A stretch of DNA of 64,000 nt from Lepidonotus clava (GCA_936440205.1 OW387148.1:27335961-27399960), one strand, 5' to 3'. Positions 35,827 to 47,718 are shown, numbered from the stretch's first letter. Numbers and translations are program-made. The notes: generated by a model not told the origin, from the sequence alone.

Positions 35827-36440
35827 AACATGGAAGACTACTTCTTGAATAGATACATTTGTCACCTCTCCTTTCTAATCCATATTACCCAAGTATAGAT
35901 TATATATATATCAATATGAGTGGGTGAGTAATGGGTTTTGACGTCGAAGTGACCACTTCTGTCGTATCATGGGGTGAACAAGGTTGACAATTCTGCCATA
36001 GGAAGATCGAATCTCTGAGAGAGCCCTGTGATAGCGGATTGAACCCAAGAAGCCAGCTTTGATGTCCCTTTGTCTGTTAGTAGGCCCTTTGGAACTGAAC
36101 AAAAAGGGTTGCTGCAGGCAAAAGTAAGGCATCATAAGGCAAGGTTGACGCAACCGAAGAAATCATATCAAATAAGAGGACCTCCTATCTATTGTATTAG
36201 GTTAACGTGATAAATGCTTTTGTATGTAAGGCCTTCTTAGACCAAAAGACCATAGTGACTTCAAAATAGACATTTCTTACCTCAAAACCTATCCATTTTT
36301 ATATCCCTCGTATATTAGAACTAATCTATGCAATAATTAAGAAAAGAAGGAAAACCCCATGTGTTTCTCCTTTCTGTCATCTAATATTGTATAGTGTTAT
36401 TAAAATTGCAAATGTTAGTGGTGCCATATTAGTTAGGGAA
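35827..36440. other. Intron-like sequence with an unassigned 80-codon minus frame
   Basis: The minus frame at 35911-36153 has an ordinary-looking composition (Arg- and Leu-containing, not low complexity) but matches no family I know. There is no other evidence for a gene. Confidence 0.25.
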
Positions 36441-36840
36441 AACTTCTATGATGTGTCTTACAAAAAGGACACCAAAAACCTCACCCTTAAGGAAGAGTGA
36501 CCTAGAGACCCTTAGATCTACAGGGCAGTTTTTTTGCTCACTAAGCCAGTTCCCCTTCAAGTGTAATCCCACCCAGAGTCCCCTTACACCTCACCCCCGC
36601 CCCTCTGCCCATGTCTCATTCCACCCTGCAGATTAACCCTCTGACCCCCCATCCCTCTAAAGCCCACCTTGTGGGGGCCCAAGGAGGAGGCTCCATGCAG
36701 GAATAGATTACCAACATCCCCAGCTGATCGTAAGAGTCGATGAAGGGGATTTCGGGACCCAGACCCAGCAAATTGGTCTAAGTGTTTCAATTCCCTCTTG
36801 CTTCTGAGCCCAACCCCAAAACACTAACTCTTTTGCTGCA
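36441..36840. other. GC-rich patch, possible conserved element
   Basis: About 400 bp clearly richer in C and G than the neighbourhood and not a visible repeat. Overlapping frames on both strands are proline- and glycine-rich and unconvincing. Contains TTCAAGTGTAATCC, combining an NK2-type and a TAATCC-type word. Confidence 0.2.
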
Positions 36841-36916
36841 TGGGGAACACGGATAGAAAAGAGGGAAATACTTTGCAAGTGCATGCATAATTTACAACTT
36901 ATTTAGTACGTGCCTT

Positions 36917-36960
36917 CAGGGACGGATCCAGGTTTTGGAGAAGGGGATGTGTAGCAGCAT
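36917..36960 (+). mobile_element. Truncated CAGGGACGGATCCAGG element end
   Basis: CAGGGACGGATCCAGG matches the left end of the element at 61766. No inverted partner is seen in the following kilobase, so only one end remains. Confidence 0.55.
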
Positions 36961-37429
36961 ATATAGGCTAATACTAATTATAGATTAGCACCAGAATGCT
37001 TATTATACCTGCACTGAACTGTCATTAAAGAGGCCTCTCGGATTATATTTGAATCCTGAAGATAGTCATTAAAGAGTACTGGTACCATAAATAACAAATG
37101 TTGCACGCACACGCGCACACACAACGTTTTCTCTGCTTTGCGTAGTCCTAACACAAGAGAGGTCATGACACCAAGGATCTATTTTTGTAGACCTCTTCCT
37201 TTTCCAGACACTAGATTTACCCCTACAATCTAAAGTCTTTTATGAAGGGAGTCCGAGTTAGCACGGATCACCTGCCCCAGTAGACCAGGCTGGATTAATC
37301 TCTTCAGCATAAAACCAACGATTGTGTACCTACAGAAAGATACCCAACTCTGTGACATTTGTTATGAATGTCAGATCAGTACTAGTGGTGCCACCGATAA
37401 CAGTCCTTCAAAACCATATTTGTATCAGG

Positions 37430-38630
37430 TATTCTGTTTTGCTTATTTAAAATGCCTCTCAAAATGGTCATGAGTTGACATCGTCACAAATTTGAGCAGT
37501 TTTAACGTTCACTCCCAGGGGATGCAGTGACCATTATGCTATGACACAGTGAGTGAGGTCTTTTCATAGGCAGAGAATGTCCACAAATCCCTTGTGCCCT
37601 CTGGTGTGTGCAGGATTCTAGCAACTGTGAAGGAACATTCACAGCTTGAGTCAGGTATCTTACCCTAGGCTTGATCAATACGCCCAGATAACAGACCCTC
37701 CACACAGGGAATAAATGAACACACCACCCCATGGGAACAGGGCTAAGTAGCCTATAAACAGCTGGGTGTTAGCTGATTTTCAGTTGTATGGAGGGTAATT
37801 ACATAGAACTATTTTTATTAGTTTAGAAAACCATAGCTATAGATACAACAGGTATTCTGTCTTGCTTTTTGAAGTGCTACCCAAAAGGGTCCTTAGCTTA
37901 CATGTCACAAATCTAAACAGATGAATGTTTCATTCATTTCATTCAACATATACACTCCCAGGGGATATGCTGACCATAAAATTGATGGTGCAGGGAGTCA
38001 GGTATCTTTTTATAGGTACAGCATTGTTGACACACCTGTACACCCTCTGGTGTGTGCAGGATTATATTAACCGTGAAGATCCATTCACAGCACAAGTCAG
38101 GTATCTTACCATAGCCACAGCCTCATTGACAAACCCATATGCCCTCTGGTGTGTGCAGGATTCTATTAACCGTGAAACTCCATTCACAGCACGAGTCAGG
38201 TATCTTACCATAGGCACAGCATCATTGACAAACCCATATGCCCTCTGGTGTGTGCAGGATTCCATTAACCATGAAGGTCCATTCACAGCATGAGTCAGGT
38301 ATCTTACCATAGGCACAGCATCGTTGATAAACCCATATGCCCTCTGGTCTGTGCAGGATTCCATTAACCATGAAGGTCCATTCACAGCATGAGTCAGGTA
38401 TCTTACCATAGGCACAGCATCGCTGACAAACCCATATGCCCTCTGGTGTGTGCAGGATTCCATTAACCATGGAGGTGCATTCAGGGCGCGGGTTGCCGTG
38501 ACAGGGCCCGCCTTGATCAATACGCCCAGATAACAGACCCTCCATGCAGGGAATAAATTAACACACCACCCCATGGGAACAGGGCTAAGTAGCCTCTAAA
38601 CAGCTGGATGTTAGATGATTTTTCTGTTGT
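37430..38630. repeat. Tandem segmental duplication containing a 99-bp minisatellite
   Basis: The block from CAGGTATTCTGT through CACTCCCAGGGGAT and CCCTCTGGTGTGTGCAGGAT to CTTGATCAATACGCCCAGAT, then CACCACCCCATGGGAACAGG, occurs at about 37430-37790 and 37855-38630. The first block has one copy of the GTGTGTGCAGGAT unit. The second has five, starting GTCAGGTATCT at 37997, 38096, 38195, 38294 and 38393, each exactly 99 bp apart. Because 99 is divisible by three, frames stay open on both strands; the longest is 170 codons on the minus strand. Another minus frame is cysteine-rich. Neither has a splice or start context that would make it a gene. Confidence 0.9.
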
Positions 38631-39095
38631 AAGTGTTGTATTTAAGGTAATTAGAGGCCTTTTTCATTGGTGTGGCGTCCTGCTAAACCGGTAGGCCTGA
38701 ACCAATGAGTTGGGATATGGATGTACCCAGGGTAAAGGGGGGATCAAAATGTAGCTTATGGTAAAGCTCACCACACAGACTCGTAAACAGGCGTATGTGG
38801 CCATTGATAAATGGTCTTTATAAGGCACCCTGATTCCTTCCTCATTCTAGATCTGTAGTGTTTGTGAAGACGTTGGTAATTCTCTACCAATTCACTATCC
38901 TTTTCCTTCCTCTGACATCTGCTGGAATATCTGGGGAATATACCTGCCAAGGCATATCGAAATCATCGAAAGTCTGAGGCATTGGATTGCTCCCACCTTT
39001 AGCCAAACATGTTAATGTCATTTTCTAAAAAAAGAAAAGAGAAGGGAGATTGTTGGAAAATGTACAAATATGTACACAATCACTAAACCGAGCTT

Positions 39096-39096
<1 letters not shown>
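38631..39096. other. Intron-like sequence
   Basis: No gene or repeat recognised. Confidence 0.4.

Positions 39097-39160
<64 letters not shown>
39097..39160. repeat. (CA)32 microsatellite
   Basis: Uninterrupted CA dinucleotide run of 64 nt. Frames crossing it are artefacts. Confidence 0.98.
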
Positions 39161-39162
<2 letters not shown>

Positions 39163-39179
39163 ATACAACAAGTATGGTT

Positions 39180-39470
39180 TTGTCACATCTACTCTCAGCA
39201 TCTCATAACTCATCCCCCCAAACTTCTCAGTGAGTTTGCCCTACCTCCACCCTCCCTCTCCCCCTCTCCTTCTCCAAAAGCGCGTGTATTTAAACTGGGA
39301 AGCCTCAGTAGCCCCAGCCCAATCATGGTCAATACAATTACTGAAGACCCTGTCAGCGACATCTGTCAACGCTGCAGCAGGCGAGGCATTGAGACGTCCA
39401 CATCGTTGGCCCCGGCCCTTGGCCTGAGCTGCTCCGAGCTGCTCTGAGCACCTACAAGTGGTGTGTGAGC
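39180..39470. other. Pyrimidine/GC-rich patch
   Basis: C-rich stretch ending in GAGCTGCTC repeats near 39425-39447, a word that also recurs at 40925-40985. Possible regulatory or low-complexity sequence; no exon supported. Confidence 0.25.
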
Positions 39471-39689
39471 TCCCAATCAGGCCTGGGTTAACGGAGGGGG
39501 AGAGTACTTTTGACTAAGTTTGATTTGATCTGTGATTTGCATATCGATCTTTTTCGTCCAGTGAGACTTGATCCCGTAGTGATTACATTGATATGTTAAT
39601 GCCTTCAAAGTGTCATTAAACCTCAATTATATGTCTCTGATTGTGTTTGGCTTGTAAAAGGAAACAGTGCATAATAAATAGAGCCTAAA

Positions 39690-39899
39690 GCCCCATACCC
39701 ACTAGGCGAATTTACCGGCGACTGGGGATGGGCAACAGCAGAATCACTGGTAAAATCGTCACCAATTCAGGTCACCTGTTAGTATGTAATATTGAAATGT
39801 TACATATTAACTGGTGACCTGAATTGGTGACGATTTTACCAGTGATTCTGCTGTTGCCCATCCCCAGTCGCCGGTAAAATCGCCTAGTGGGTATGGGCC
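39690..39899. mobile_element. Near-perfect 210-bp hairpin element (GCCCCATACCCAC family)
   Basis: Two arms of about 100 bp differ at only a handful of positions and leave almost no loop. Starting from GCCCCATACCCACTAGGCGA, the left arm continues through GGGGATGGGCAACAGCAGAA to TCAGGTCACC and is mirrored back to GTGGGTATGGGCC. TTAA follows at 39900-39903. Arms this similar indicate a young copy or recent inter-arm correction. Confidence 0.92.
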
Positions 39900-39903
39900 T
39901 TAA

Positions 39904-40379
39904 GGGTAGCCATTCGGTCCTCATATCATTTAGTAATGTGGTAGCTAGAGCTCTGGGAAATGGCAGTATATATATATAACTCAGGACAGACATGTTTTCC
40001 ACTACAAAATGATAAAGCTTGCACTCTCCCAAAATGTTTCCTAGGGTACGCTCGAGTAAACCGGCAAACTAATATCAGAGGTTGAAGTATCTTATATTTT
40101 AATTGAATACTCATTATAGCTACTGACTAGCTAACATGTGGTTGCTGAATTCAAGATAATATTATTCTGTACTGAACGGCAGTTGTGGTGCTATGAAGCT
40201 TTACATTGTGTAAAAGAAAAGATTAAAAAAAAACATGAAACAGTGTCTTTTATATCAGTGATTAATTCAGTGCAGTTTTCTGGTCGACTTTGATTTCCTC
40301 TGCCTTCATGGGATGTCGGGGATGGGAAACCTAATAGAGTTATTTTTGTTCAATGTGTACCTAATTTCAAACAATGAAA
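39904..40379. other. Intron-like sequence
   Basis: No gene or repeat recognised. Confidence 0.4.
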
Positions 40380-40620
40380 TGAGTTCAGAATGTGTTAGAT
40401 GCTCCCTCCCGCTCGATCCCTATACCCGATGGCGCCTCCCCCACGAAACCTTCTAGGCATGTACTGAAGAGATAGGAGGTTGCACTTTCACAAAGGAACT
40501 CTAAGTTCAAAGAGGGAGACGCTTGCTCCACTCTTCACTATCCCTCCTCAGCCCTCAATCCCCTCGTTAACTCAACCTGCAGACAACGATAGATTATTAG
40601 GTGGAGGCCCTGATGGGAAA
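40380..40620. other. GC-richer patch
   Basis: Non-repetitive C-rich stretch without a long frame; possible control element. Confidence 0.15.
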
Positions 40621-41117
40621 GGGGAAAACATGTACGCAATCCACCAAAAACATTAAAGTTAAAAGGGTCTAGATTTACAATAACCATGTCTCAAAACTTG
40701 AGTACCCCTTGGGCTTTTCCAAAGTTGCCATCCACTTCCAAGTTTTCACTGTTCTCTATATTTTGATACATCTAACCATTACTATCCCTGAAGACACTAA
40801 TTATAACAATATTTTAATGACTAGTGATCAATTAGCCTAATCAGTCATGAAATATGAGCTCAAAGGTGTATTTCTCAATGAATACCCTTCCATGACCCAA
40901 GTGCCCTCCCCCAACCTCCCATGCCCGAGCTGCTCACCTCCCAGCTGCTCCCAGCTGCTCAGAAACTGCTCCTGAGCTGCTCCTTTATTGGTTGTCATGT
41001 GGTTGTCAAGGCCTGGGGCAACCTCCATGCGTGCCTTCAGGAATCAGTGTAGTTCTGGTACGTGCTCCTTTATTCACAAGCACAGGAAGTGTAGGTTAAT
41101 CATGCTATAGGCCTAAA
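40621..41117. other. Intron-like sequence with AGCTGCTCC simple repeats
   Basis: AGCTGCTC recurs about five times between 40925 and 40985. Nothing else is recognised. Confidence 0.45.
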
Positions 41118-41338
41118 GCCTATATACCACATGCCGATTTTGCTACCAATTTTGAAAATCGGCAGGGTAAATTATTGTGATAAATATGTACATATCATAT
41201 ACCATTTAAAAGGATTTATAATTATCTTTCTATTATCTATTGTTATATAGGATGTATGGTTCCATGCAATATTTTCAGGATAAATCCCAAAACAAATACA
41301 ATATCAGCAGCATCAAAATCGCCGTGTGGCGTACAGGC
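41118..41338. mobile_element. Fold-back MITE (GCCTATATACCACATGCCG ends)
   Basis: The left end follows TAAA; the right end read inverted is GCCTGTACGCCACACGGCG. The interior again has ATATACCATTTAAAAGG as in the 9.0- and 11.1-kb elements. More diverged arms suggest an older copy. Confidence 0.65.
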
Positions 41339-43560
41339 TTGTGAGGTACTGCCTAGTATTTTCCCATCTTTTTCCCCTGTATAGATTCATTATAAGACCT
41401 GTGGTTATGATGTATGCCTTCAGAGGTAGACCTAATCATACTGTACAAGAATCAGGTTAATGATGCCATAGTTCTGAGTACCACATATTTCTTCTTTTTA
41501 TCTTGTCTCAAATTACATTGTTATATTGTTTGTTTTGTATACTTCTCTTTCATGTCAAAGGAAACAAATAGAAGTTTTTCATACCTAGTAATAATGTTGT
41601 CGGCAAGGCATAACGGGATAAGAATGACATGACCTAAAAATTATTAGAAAAGATAAAGCTGTGACGTGAGCTTTTATAAAACACTGGCACATGCTTGCAT
41701 ATCTGAATATTGTATCAAATCTGAAAAGAATATTAAGGTGACTCAACTAATGCTGTGCTTTTACCATAAATCATGAAGAAATACTAATACTAACCAAATA
41801 CTTTAGTTCTAGTCATAAAACACGTGCCAACAAAATTCAGAAAGTTGGGATTTTACACTGGATTGCCCCATACCCCAAGCATCCGCTCTCTGTCATGTAA
41901 AGATCCATCCCTACTGTATCCACCAGCTGTCCAGTCCTTCGGCACAGTATGACAGAAATTAGCCATGGGAAAGTACTACTTGTTTTTGTGATATTAATGT
42001 ACATGCAGTACATTGATTCAATTATCTCAGGCATCCTGTTACCTGCATCCACCTTGATTGCTCGTATTTGTAATGTAATAAGGGAAATTGGCAGAACCGC
42101 AACTATGCAGTCTATATTCTGAACCATCAGCTCTCCAATTTACAGTATCATCTGTTTTGCGGGCAACATTCTGAATTCATTCTGACGACTTGCATGATTC
42201 TTGGCTTTCGCATCCCTCCATTTTTCGGAAAATCGACGTTATTTCAAATTCGTTTCACCAGTTAGTACGTGCGCACATTTTCAAAATGTCTTTACTCTAT
42301 ACCCATCCCCTCGATCCGAAAAAGCTTTGTTCAAAATCAATTATTAAAATTGAAATGTGACATCCGCCTTCGTTTTATGTACAATATGCGCGCGTAAAAG
42401 TGAAAAGTAGGTGTAAGTGTTTCTCTAAATTGCATGGCTACATGATGGCTACATGATTTCAATTATGAAATGGCCTGTTCAAAAACAGGATACATTTTTG
42501 TACATTCTACCTTGATGAAAATTAATACTTTGTACATTTAATATGAAACAAGGTCTTACTCTTCAAAAACCACCTCAAATAATTGAAAATTAAATCCTAT
42601 TAATATAGCACAAAGAGTTTTAAGTGGACGGCAACGAAGTATAGCCACCCACTTATTAATTTTAGGTTATATCAATTTCGCAAATGCACAAGTGACATGG
42701 GAACTCGGTCACTCTTTAGGAGCCCCATAGATAACCGCGTTTATAAACGGACTAAGAGAGGGTGGCCATGCAGGGCCCCAATGTTTAAAAAAGAAGGAGG
42801 ATCATTAGAAAGAAATCAAATGTGTTCATAATTCATTAAAAGCAACTTATTCCTATAGGTATGTACGGGGGAAAGGATACCTCCAGTCTAACAACATAAT
42901 ATTATCATGTTTTTTTACGATACCGAACTGGCAATATTGAAAGAACTGTCTTTATCACGCACTTACACACAACCTCATTTTCTCCCTAATCCTAACGTCC
43001 CCTGATGAAGAAACACACACAATAGGGTTACCCCTTACCATAGCTTCGGGTTAAAAAGTATTGATTTTGTGGAAAAGAAGCATCAAGTACTGAGATCAAA
43101 GAGGATCTTCCCGTTAGAAGAGCATCACGCTCTTTGGGTGACTAGCCTGAAGGCTATGCCCAAGGTGCGATATGCACTGGCAGCACTTATTAAGTGCCTT
43201 TTCTTGTCTTAAACCCCACATACGTAATGTAAAAGAAAAGAAAAATAGCAAGGTACAAAGGATATGCTATCCTGTGAGTACTTCCTTAATGCATCCTCAT
43301 CCAGAAGGAAAAGAAAGATTTTAAGAGACTGCAAAAGTATACTATCCAACAACTCCACATCAATATGCATGTGTTTTTTTTTAATTTCAAAAAGTCGTCC
43401 TCAGGGTAACCCCCTGTTTTTCCAGTTGCATCGAGAGGTAACGATTATGTTTATCTCCCTCCTTAACTCTATGAAAAAAGCATTTCATGCCTAAACTATT
43501 CATCATTAGAAAGGTTAATAGGCCTATAAGCTGTCAGAAAACAGAAATCTGATCATACAC
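41339..43560. other. Intron-like sequence without recognised features
   Basis: Frames up to 96 codons (41837-42127, minus) carry no known domain. No repeat recognised. Confidence 0.4.
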
Positions 43561-43564
43561 TTAA

Positions 43565-44127
43565 AGAGAGGGGCCAGTGAAATTTTGATTTTGCAAAATT
43601 CTCATCTTATACTGTAGATATGATGTTTAAATATGTGTAAAAAACAATTATATAACTATAAATTGATATCTTGCATAGAAAAACATGGTCTAAATGTCAG
43701 ATGACACATTGAATCCCCTGCACACCTGACAAAGGATGTCTGTGTCTGACGTCACATAAAATGACACTTATATTCCAATTGTAAATTTCTAAATTCCATA
43801 AGATCTATATTTATTCACATTTTCTTTTATGAATAATTTAATTTTGTGGTTCTAATGTCTTTTAGACTTATAAAGAACATTTAACAAATTTCTTATTGCA
43901 ATTTTTTCAGTTTTATAATTTTTCAACTGTTCTGTTTGTGACGTCACACACAGACAGATGCACTGTGCAAGATGCTTCAGCTGCTTGCACAAATCAGGCT
44001 GTAAGATCTAAAGAAGTCTGCATAAAACAAAAACTATTATAGGTATTGACATAAAATTGGGCATGAACACTCTTTGGAAAGTAGGGGACATGATTATGTG
44101 TTGTTTCACAGTCACTGGCTCCTCCCT
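43565..44127. mobile_element. 563-bp fold-back element with paired CRE sites, TTAA flanks
   Basis: TTAA at 43561-43564 and 44128-44131 flank ends AGAGAGGGGCCAGTGA and, inverted, AGGGAGGAGCCAGTGA. Two TGACGTCA sites (43747-43754, 43939-43946) sit symmetrically, each next to a paired GATGTCTGTGT / ACACAGACAGATG arm. A 4-bp TTAA duplication is used by piggyBac- and Kolobok-type transposons. No transposase frame is present, so it is non-autonomous. Confidence 0.8.
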
Positions 44128-44196
44128 TTAATGAGACCGCAGTATCAGCAGAAAGGTCAACTGTTTTCTCCAATATGTCTTAATTGCCCACGTATA

Positions 44197-44250
44197 TATA
44201 TATATAGATATATATATATAATTTTATAATGGCTATTATATATATATAAT
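44197..44250. repeat. TA-rich microsatellite
   Basis: TATATATA runs interrupted by GA and TTTTATAATGGC, directly abutting the next element. Confidence 0.85.
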
Positions 44251-45616
44251 GGTTGATTCTCACGAAATGGGGCCACAGACCTGATTTTCATAATTTCATT
44301 CATAAAATTGCATCAATAAGTAATAGCCATTCTATCAGAGCCTCAATGGATGTGTCTTTATCAAACCTTTAATGGGAACCCTACTTTTAAGTGAATTATA
44401 TGAATATTTTAGAATTTATAGCTTAAAATGTACCATTTTTGACACATTTTTCAACCAAAATCATGTTTTTCATTTAAATCAAGTCATGTAACTTTTTTAA
44501 ATTTGGGCCCTGCAAATATTCTTTTTTCAGGTATTATAAGCAACAAATTGATTCTCATCAATTGAATAAAATTGGTGTAAATTTTTTACAATTTCCATGT
44601 ATTTTCACCAAATTATCCATTGTGTAGAAAATGCATCAGAGTACATATATGTACAAAAAAACAGCAGCCTAATCATATCAAGAAAATAAAACAAATGATC
44701 CATAAAATGCATAAGAAAATGCAATAATGTATTGGCTTTGTTCATGGACGAAATTACATATATTTATGAAGAACTAATCATTGGGCAACAGAAAATGTAA
44801 ATCCAGGTAGGGTTGGGGTAGCAAATGCATCATAGTACATATACAGATTAAACATCCCATAAAATTAAAACATGCAAACATTAATGGAAAATATTTGTGT
44901 CCAAAATAGATTGACCTAATATTATCATATTAACATTAAAATTGGAAAAAAAATCTATTTGATTTTCAAAAAGTATCAAATATACTACCAAAAATAACAG
45001 AACGCATCATAGTACATATACGCATCATAGTACATATACAGACAATTAATTGTGTTATAATTCTTTAAAAAATACAAATGGTCAATAGCGAAAGTATGCG
45101 CACTAAACTCATGTTTATATGCTACTTAATGAAATATTTTTGATATTCATAATTTTAAAGAAATTGTTTAAATATGTTAAATTATGGAAATAATAAATGA
45201 ATCATAGTACATATACAGGTGTAACCATATGCAATTGCATCATAGTACATATACAAAATTGAAGTTATCTCTGAAACTAGTATGTTTGGGCTGCCCTAAA
45301 AAGCAAACCTAAAATGATTAAATCATACACACGCAATGCTTGCAGGAGTAATTTTATGTTTATATCTCTGAAAAGATTAGGTAAAATTATGGAAGTTTTG
45401 TTTTATAAATGCATCATAGTACATATACTGCATCATAGTACATATACAAAACTAAAAACCTTAATAACTCAAAGAATTATGAAGATTAGTGTTCCCAACT
45501 TTGGGAACGCATTTCAACATAAGCAGTCCTTCAGTCCAAAAAGTTTCATCGAGATATTTTAAGTTTAAGTTTTTACTAAAAAAAATTCCCCTGGTGCCCC
45601 CATTAGGGAGAATCAA

Positions 45617-45620
<4 letters not shown>
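44249..45620. mobile_element. 1.37-kb TIR element with eight 18-bp iterons
   Basis: ATGGTTGATTCTC at 44249-44261 is exactly inverted at 45608-45620, and the similarity extends through an AATGGGG word. TA repeats flank both sides. Inside, GCATCATAGTACATATAC or a near copy stands at 44633, 44827, 45004, 45022, 45199, 45237, 45411 and 45430, all in the same direction; two pairs are head-to-tail. The remaining sequence is AT-rich without a frame above 82 codons. Best read as a non-autonomous DNA transposon; the iterons look like protein-binding sites. Confidence 0.75.

Positions 45621-45657
<37 letters not shown>
45621..45657. repeat. (AT)n microsatellite
   Basis: Uninterrupted AT run bordering the preceding element. 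Confidence 0.95.
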
Positions 45658-45660
<3 letters not shown>

Positions 45661-46294
45661 CCTGCAACTAGGCCACATATTTTACATGAAAATAACATGC
45701 AGCCCTGTGACAATGTAGCTGGGAGGACCGTTTGTCTGTGCAGATAATGACGTTTTCATACCATGACCTGACCAGCAATATCTCTCCGAGATTATCCTCT
45801 CAAATTAATCGTCATCAGACTAGACAAGGTGGTAATTATCTGTCAGTGCAGGATGAACGATGTGTTAACTGGTTAAAATACAGATAAGTTGTTACAGTGT
45901 TGAAGTTTAGACTAGGATAGAATTACCTCTATTGTTCCTCTTTCTCGTTACTTTTGCACTTAACTGATTAATTTATCTGCGTAGTTATTTGCATATATAT
46001 AATGCATCATGGTCAGTCTCTAATGACTGTATATTTTTTGTCAACACTGTGATGTTTGAATGTCAAAGATCTCCTTTAAAAGAATTGTAAGTTATCAAGA
46101 TATCTTCAAGTTACCATGTTATTTATGTTTTACCTTTGCTGACATAGGACATGCTGTTTCCCAAGTAATTTCATATTCGGTATAAAAGGTTTAGATAATT
46201 TTGGCCGTTTCATTTATCTGCTCTTTCCAAATGACGTACCAATTTCATCAGGAACAACCAATAAAATAACGCATAAAGAATGGCAAAATGACAG

Positions 46295-46298
<4 letters not shown>
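45658..46298. other. Intron-like sequence
   Basis: No gene or repeat recognised. Confidence 0.4.

Positions 46299-46345
<47 letters not shown>
46299..46345. repeat. (AT)n microsatellite
   Basis: Uninterrupted AT run. Confidence 0.95.
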
Positions 46346-46348
<3 letters not shown>

Positions 46349-46621
46349 GCTATATCACGCCAAAAAATGTTATAAAGTGTATTATTGACGGATACCAGTT
46401 TGAATGCTACTTATGTAATATTTTGTGAATTTTGTATTTGAATGCTTCCGGAAGAGCTCTGTGCAAGAGAGATAGCATGAATAATAATTATAAAAAAAAG
46501 AGAAAAACAATATATAATATTATATGTATCAAGAGTTCTGGCCTCAGCTCGCCTCTCCTTGGAGACAGCTATATTCAGCCCAGGTATACAGGTTTATTGG
46601 CCAGCAGGGACAAGGTGGGAG

Positions 46622-46673
46622 AGGTCACAGAGGGCAGGTCAGGGGTGACCTGGCCCTGACCTACCCCTGACCT
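46622..46673. promoter_or_regulatory. Nuclear-receptor cluster with two consecutive DR5 spacings
   Basis: Five perfect half-sites lie in 52 bp: AGGTCA at 46622 and 46636, TGACCT at 46646, 46657 and 46668. The last three form two DR5 pairs with 5-bp gaps, the classical retinoic-acid-receptor/RXR spacing. The middle pair forms an inverted repeat with 4-bp gap, and the first pair is a DR8. The surrounding 46530-46740 is a GC-rich, non-repetitive patch. An enhancer role for the LHFPL gene is an inference. Confidence 0.5.
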
Positions 46674-46739
46674 ACACACACGTCTGTGTCTGTCGGCCCC
46701 TTCAGGCCCTCAGGTAATGTGGGCCGGCTATTTATCACG

Positions 46740-47718
46740 GGGTCGTTAGGCCTGAATGCTACTGAAAGCCTAAAAGGTGAGGTAAAAAGGTGAGGTTAGG
46801 CTTGAATGGTACTGAAAGCCTAAAAGGTGAGATAAAACGGTGGGCTTAGGCCCACTTTAAACTTGGCAAAAGTCTGGGGGATTTGTTGAAATTAGTTTAA
46901 ATGCATTACATAAATAGGAAAGGCATTCGTATAGTATTGTTAATTTTTCTAACGTATAGATATTTCAGGAAAATCAGTATACACCTTTCCATTAACAATT
47001 AAGCGTTATTGAGACCATATTTTTGTCCATCGCCACCCAATTCAGTAAATGCGAATGGAGTGTAGAAAGGGATGGAAACGGAATGGTTACAGGGTCCAAA
47101 TCGTCCGAATAGCTGATGATATCAGTCAGCTAGTGTTTAAGTACGTTGGGTGACAAAAACCTGTTTTTGGTCCTCATGCAATGTATTTTTGCTTCAGCGA
47201 ATCAACCTTCTCCCAAAACAGATAGATATTCAAATTTGTCTTGGATCTTTTTGGCCTATTCTAATGACATTAATGTACTTACAAAATATATTATATCTGT
47301 CTGATTCTATTTGGGGCAAACCTACGAATATTATATTCAAGTTCTGATTTGTCCCATATATTTTTCTGTACAATGGTATCACTTAAGATGAGCGTGGAAC
47401 CTTACAAAAACGATTGCGATAACCTTGTGAATGGCCGTACACAGTCAGTATGTTATCACATTTGTACATGCAGGGACAGGGAAGCCGAGCCCACCATTGA
47501 CAGTAATAGATCTACATGCTGGTCAGTAAACCGGACCTGGAGAGGTCCAGTAACCTGACTCATTGACTGTGGCCCGTCACTTAAGAAATCACATAACTGC
47601 AATGAAATAAAACAACGTCTTGCAGCAGGGATACCTTTTTATGATGCGTCTTGTTGAGCTGTAGGTGTTCTACTGTGCGGATTTGAATCCTGCAAACTGC
47701 TCCAATACTACTGTGTAC
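46740..47718. other. Intron-like sequence with a short direct duplication
   Basis: TTAGGC(C/T)TGAATG.TACTGAAAGCCT appears twice between 46747 and 46825. Nothing else is recognised. Confidence 0.4.

Noticed and set aside
35911-36153. 80-codon minus frame as a gene fragment
   Set aside because: Composition looks normal but no family is recognised and there is no other evidence; left as unassigned.
39025-39447. 125-codon frame containing a His-Thr repeat
   Set aside because: It is produced by reading through the (CA)32 microsatellite.
44633-45447. Eight repeats as a CRISPR-like array
   Set aside because: Spacing is irregular (0 to over 150 nt), repeats are only 18 nt, no cas genes, and the context is an animal genome; they lie within a TIR element.
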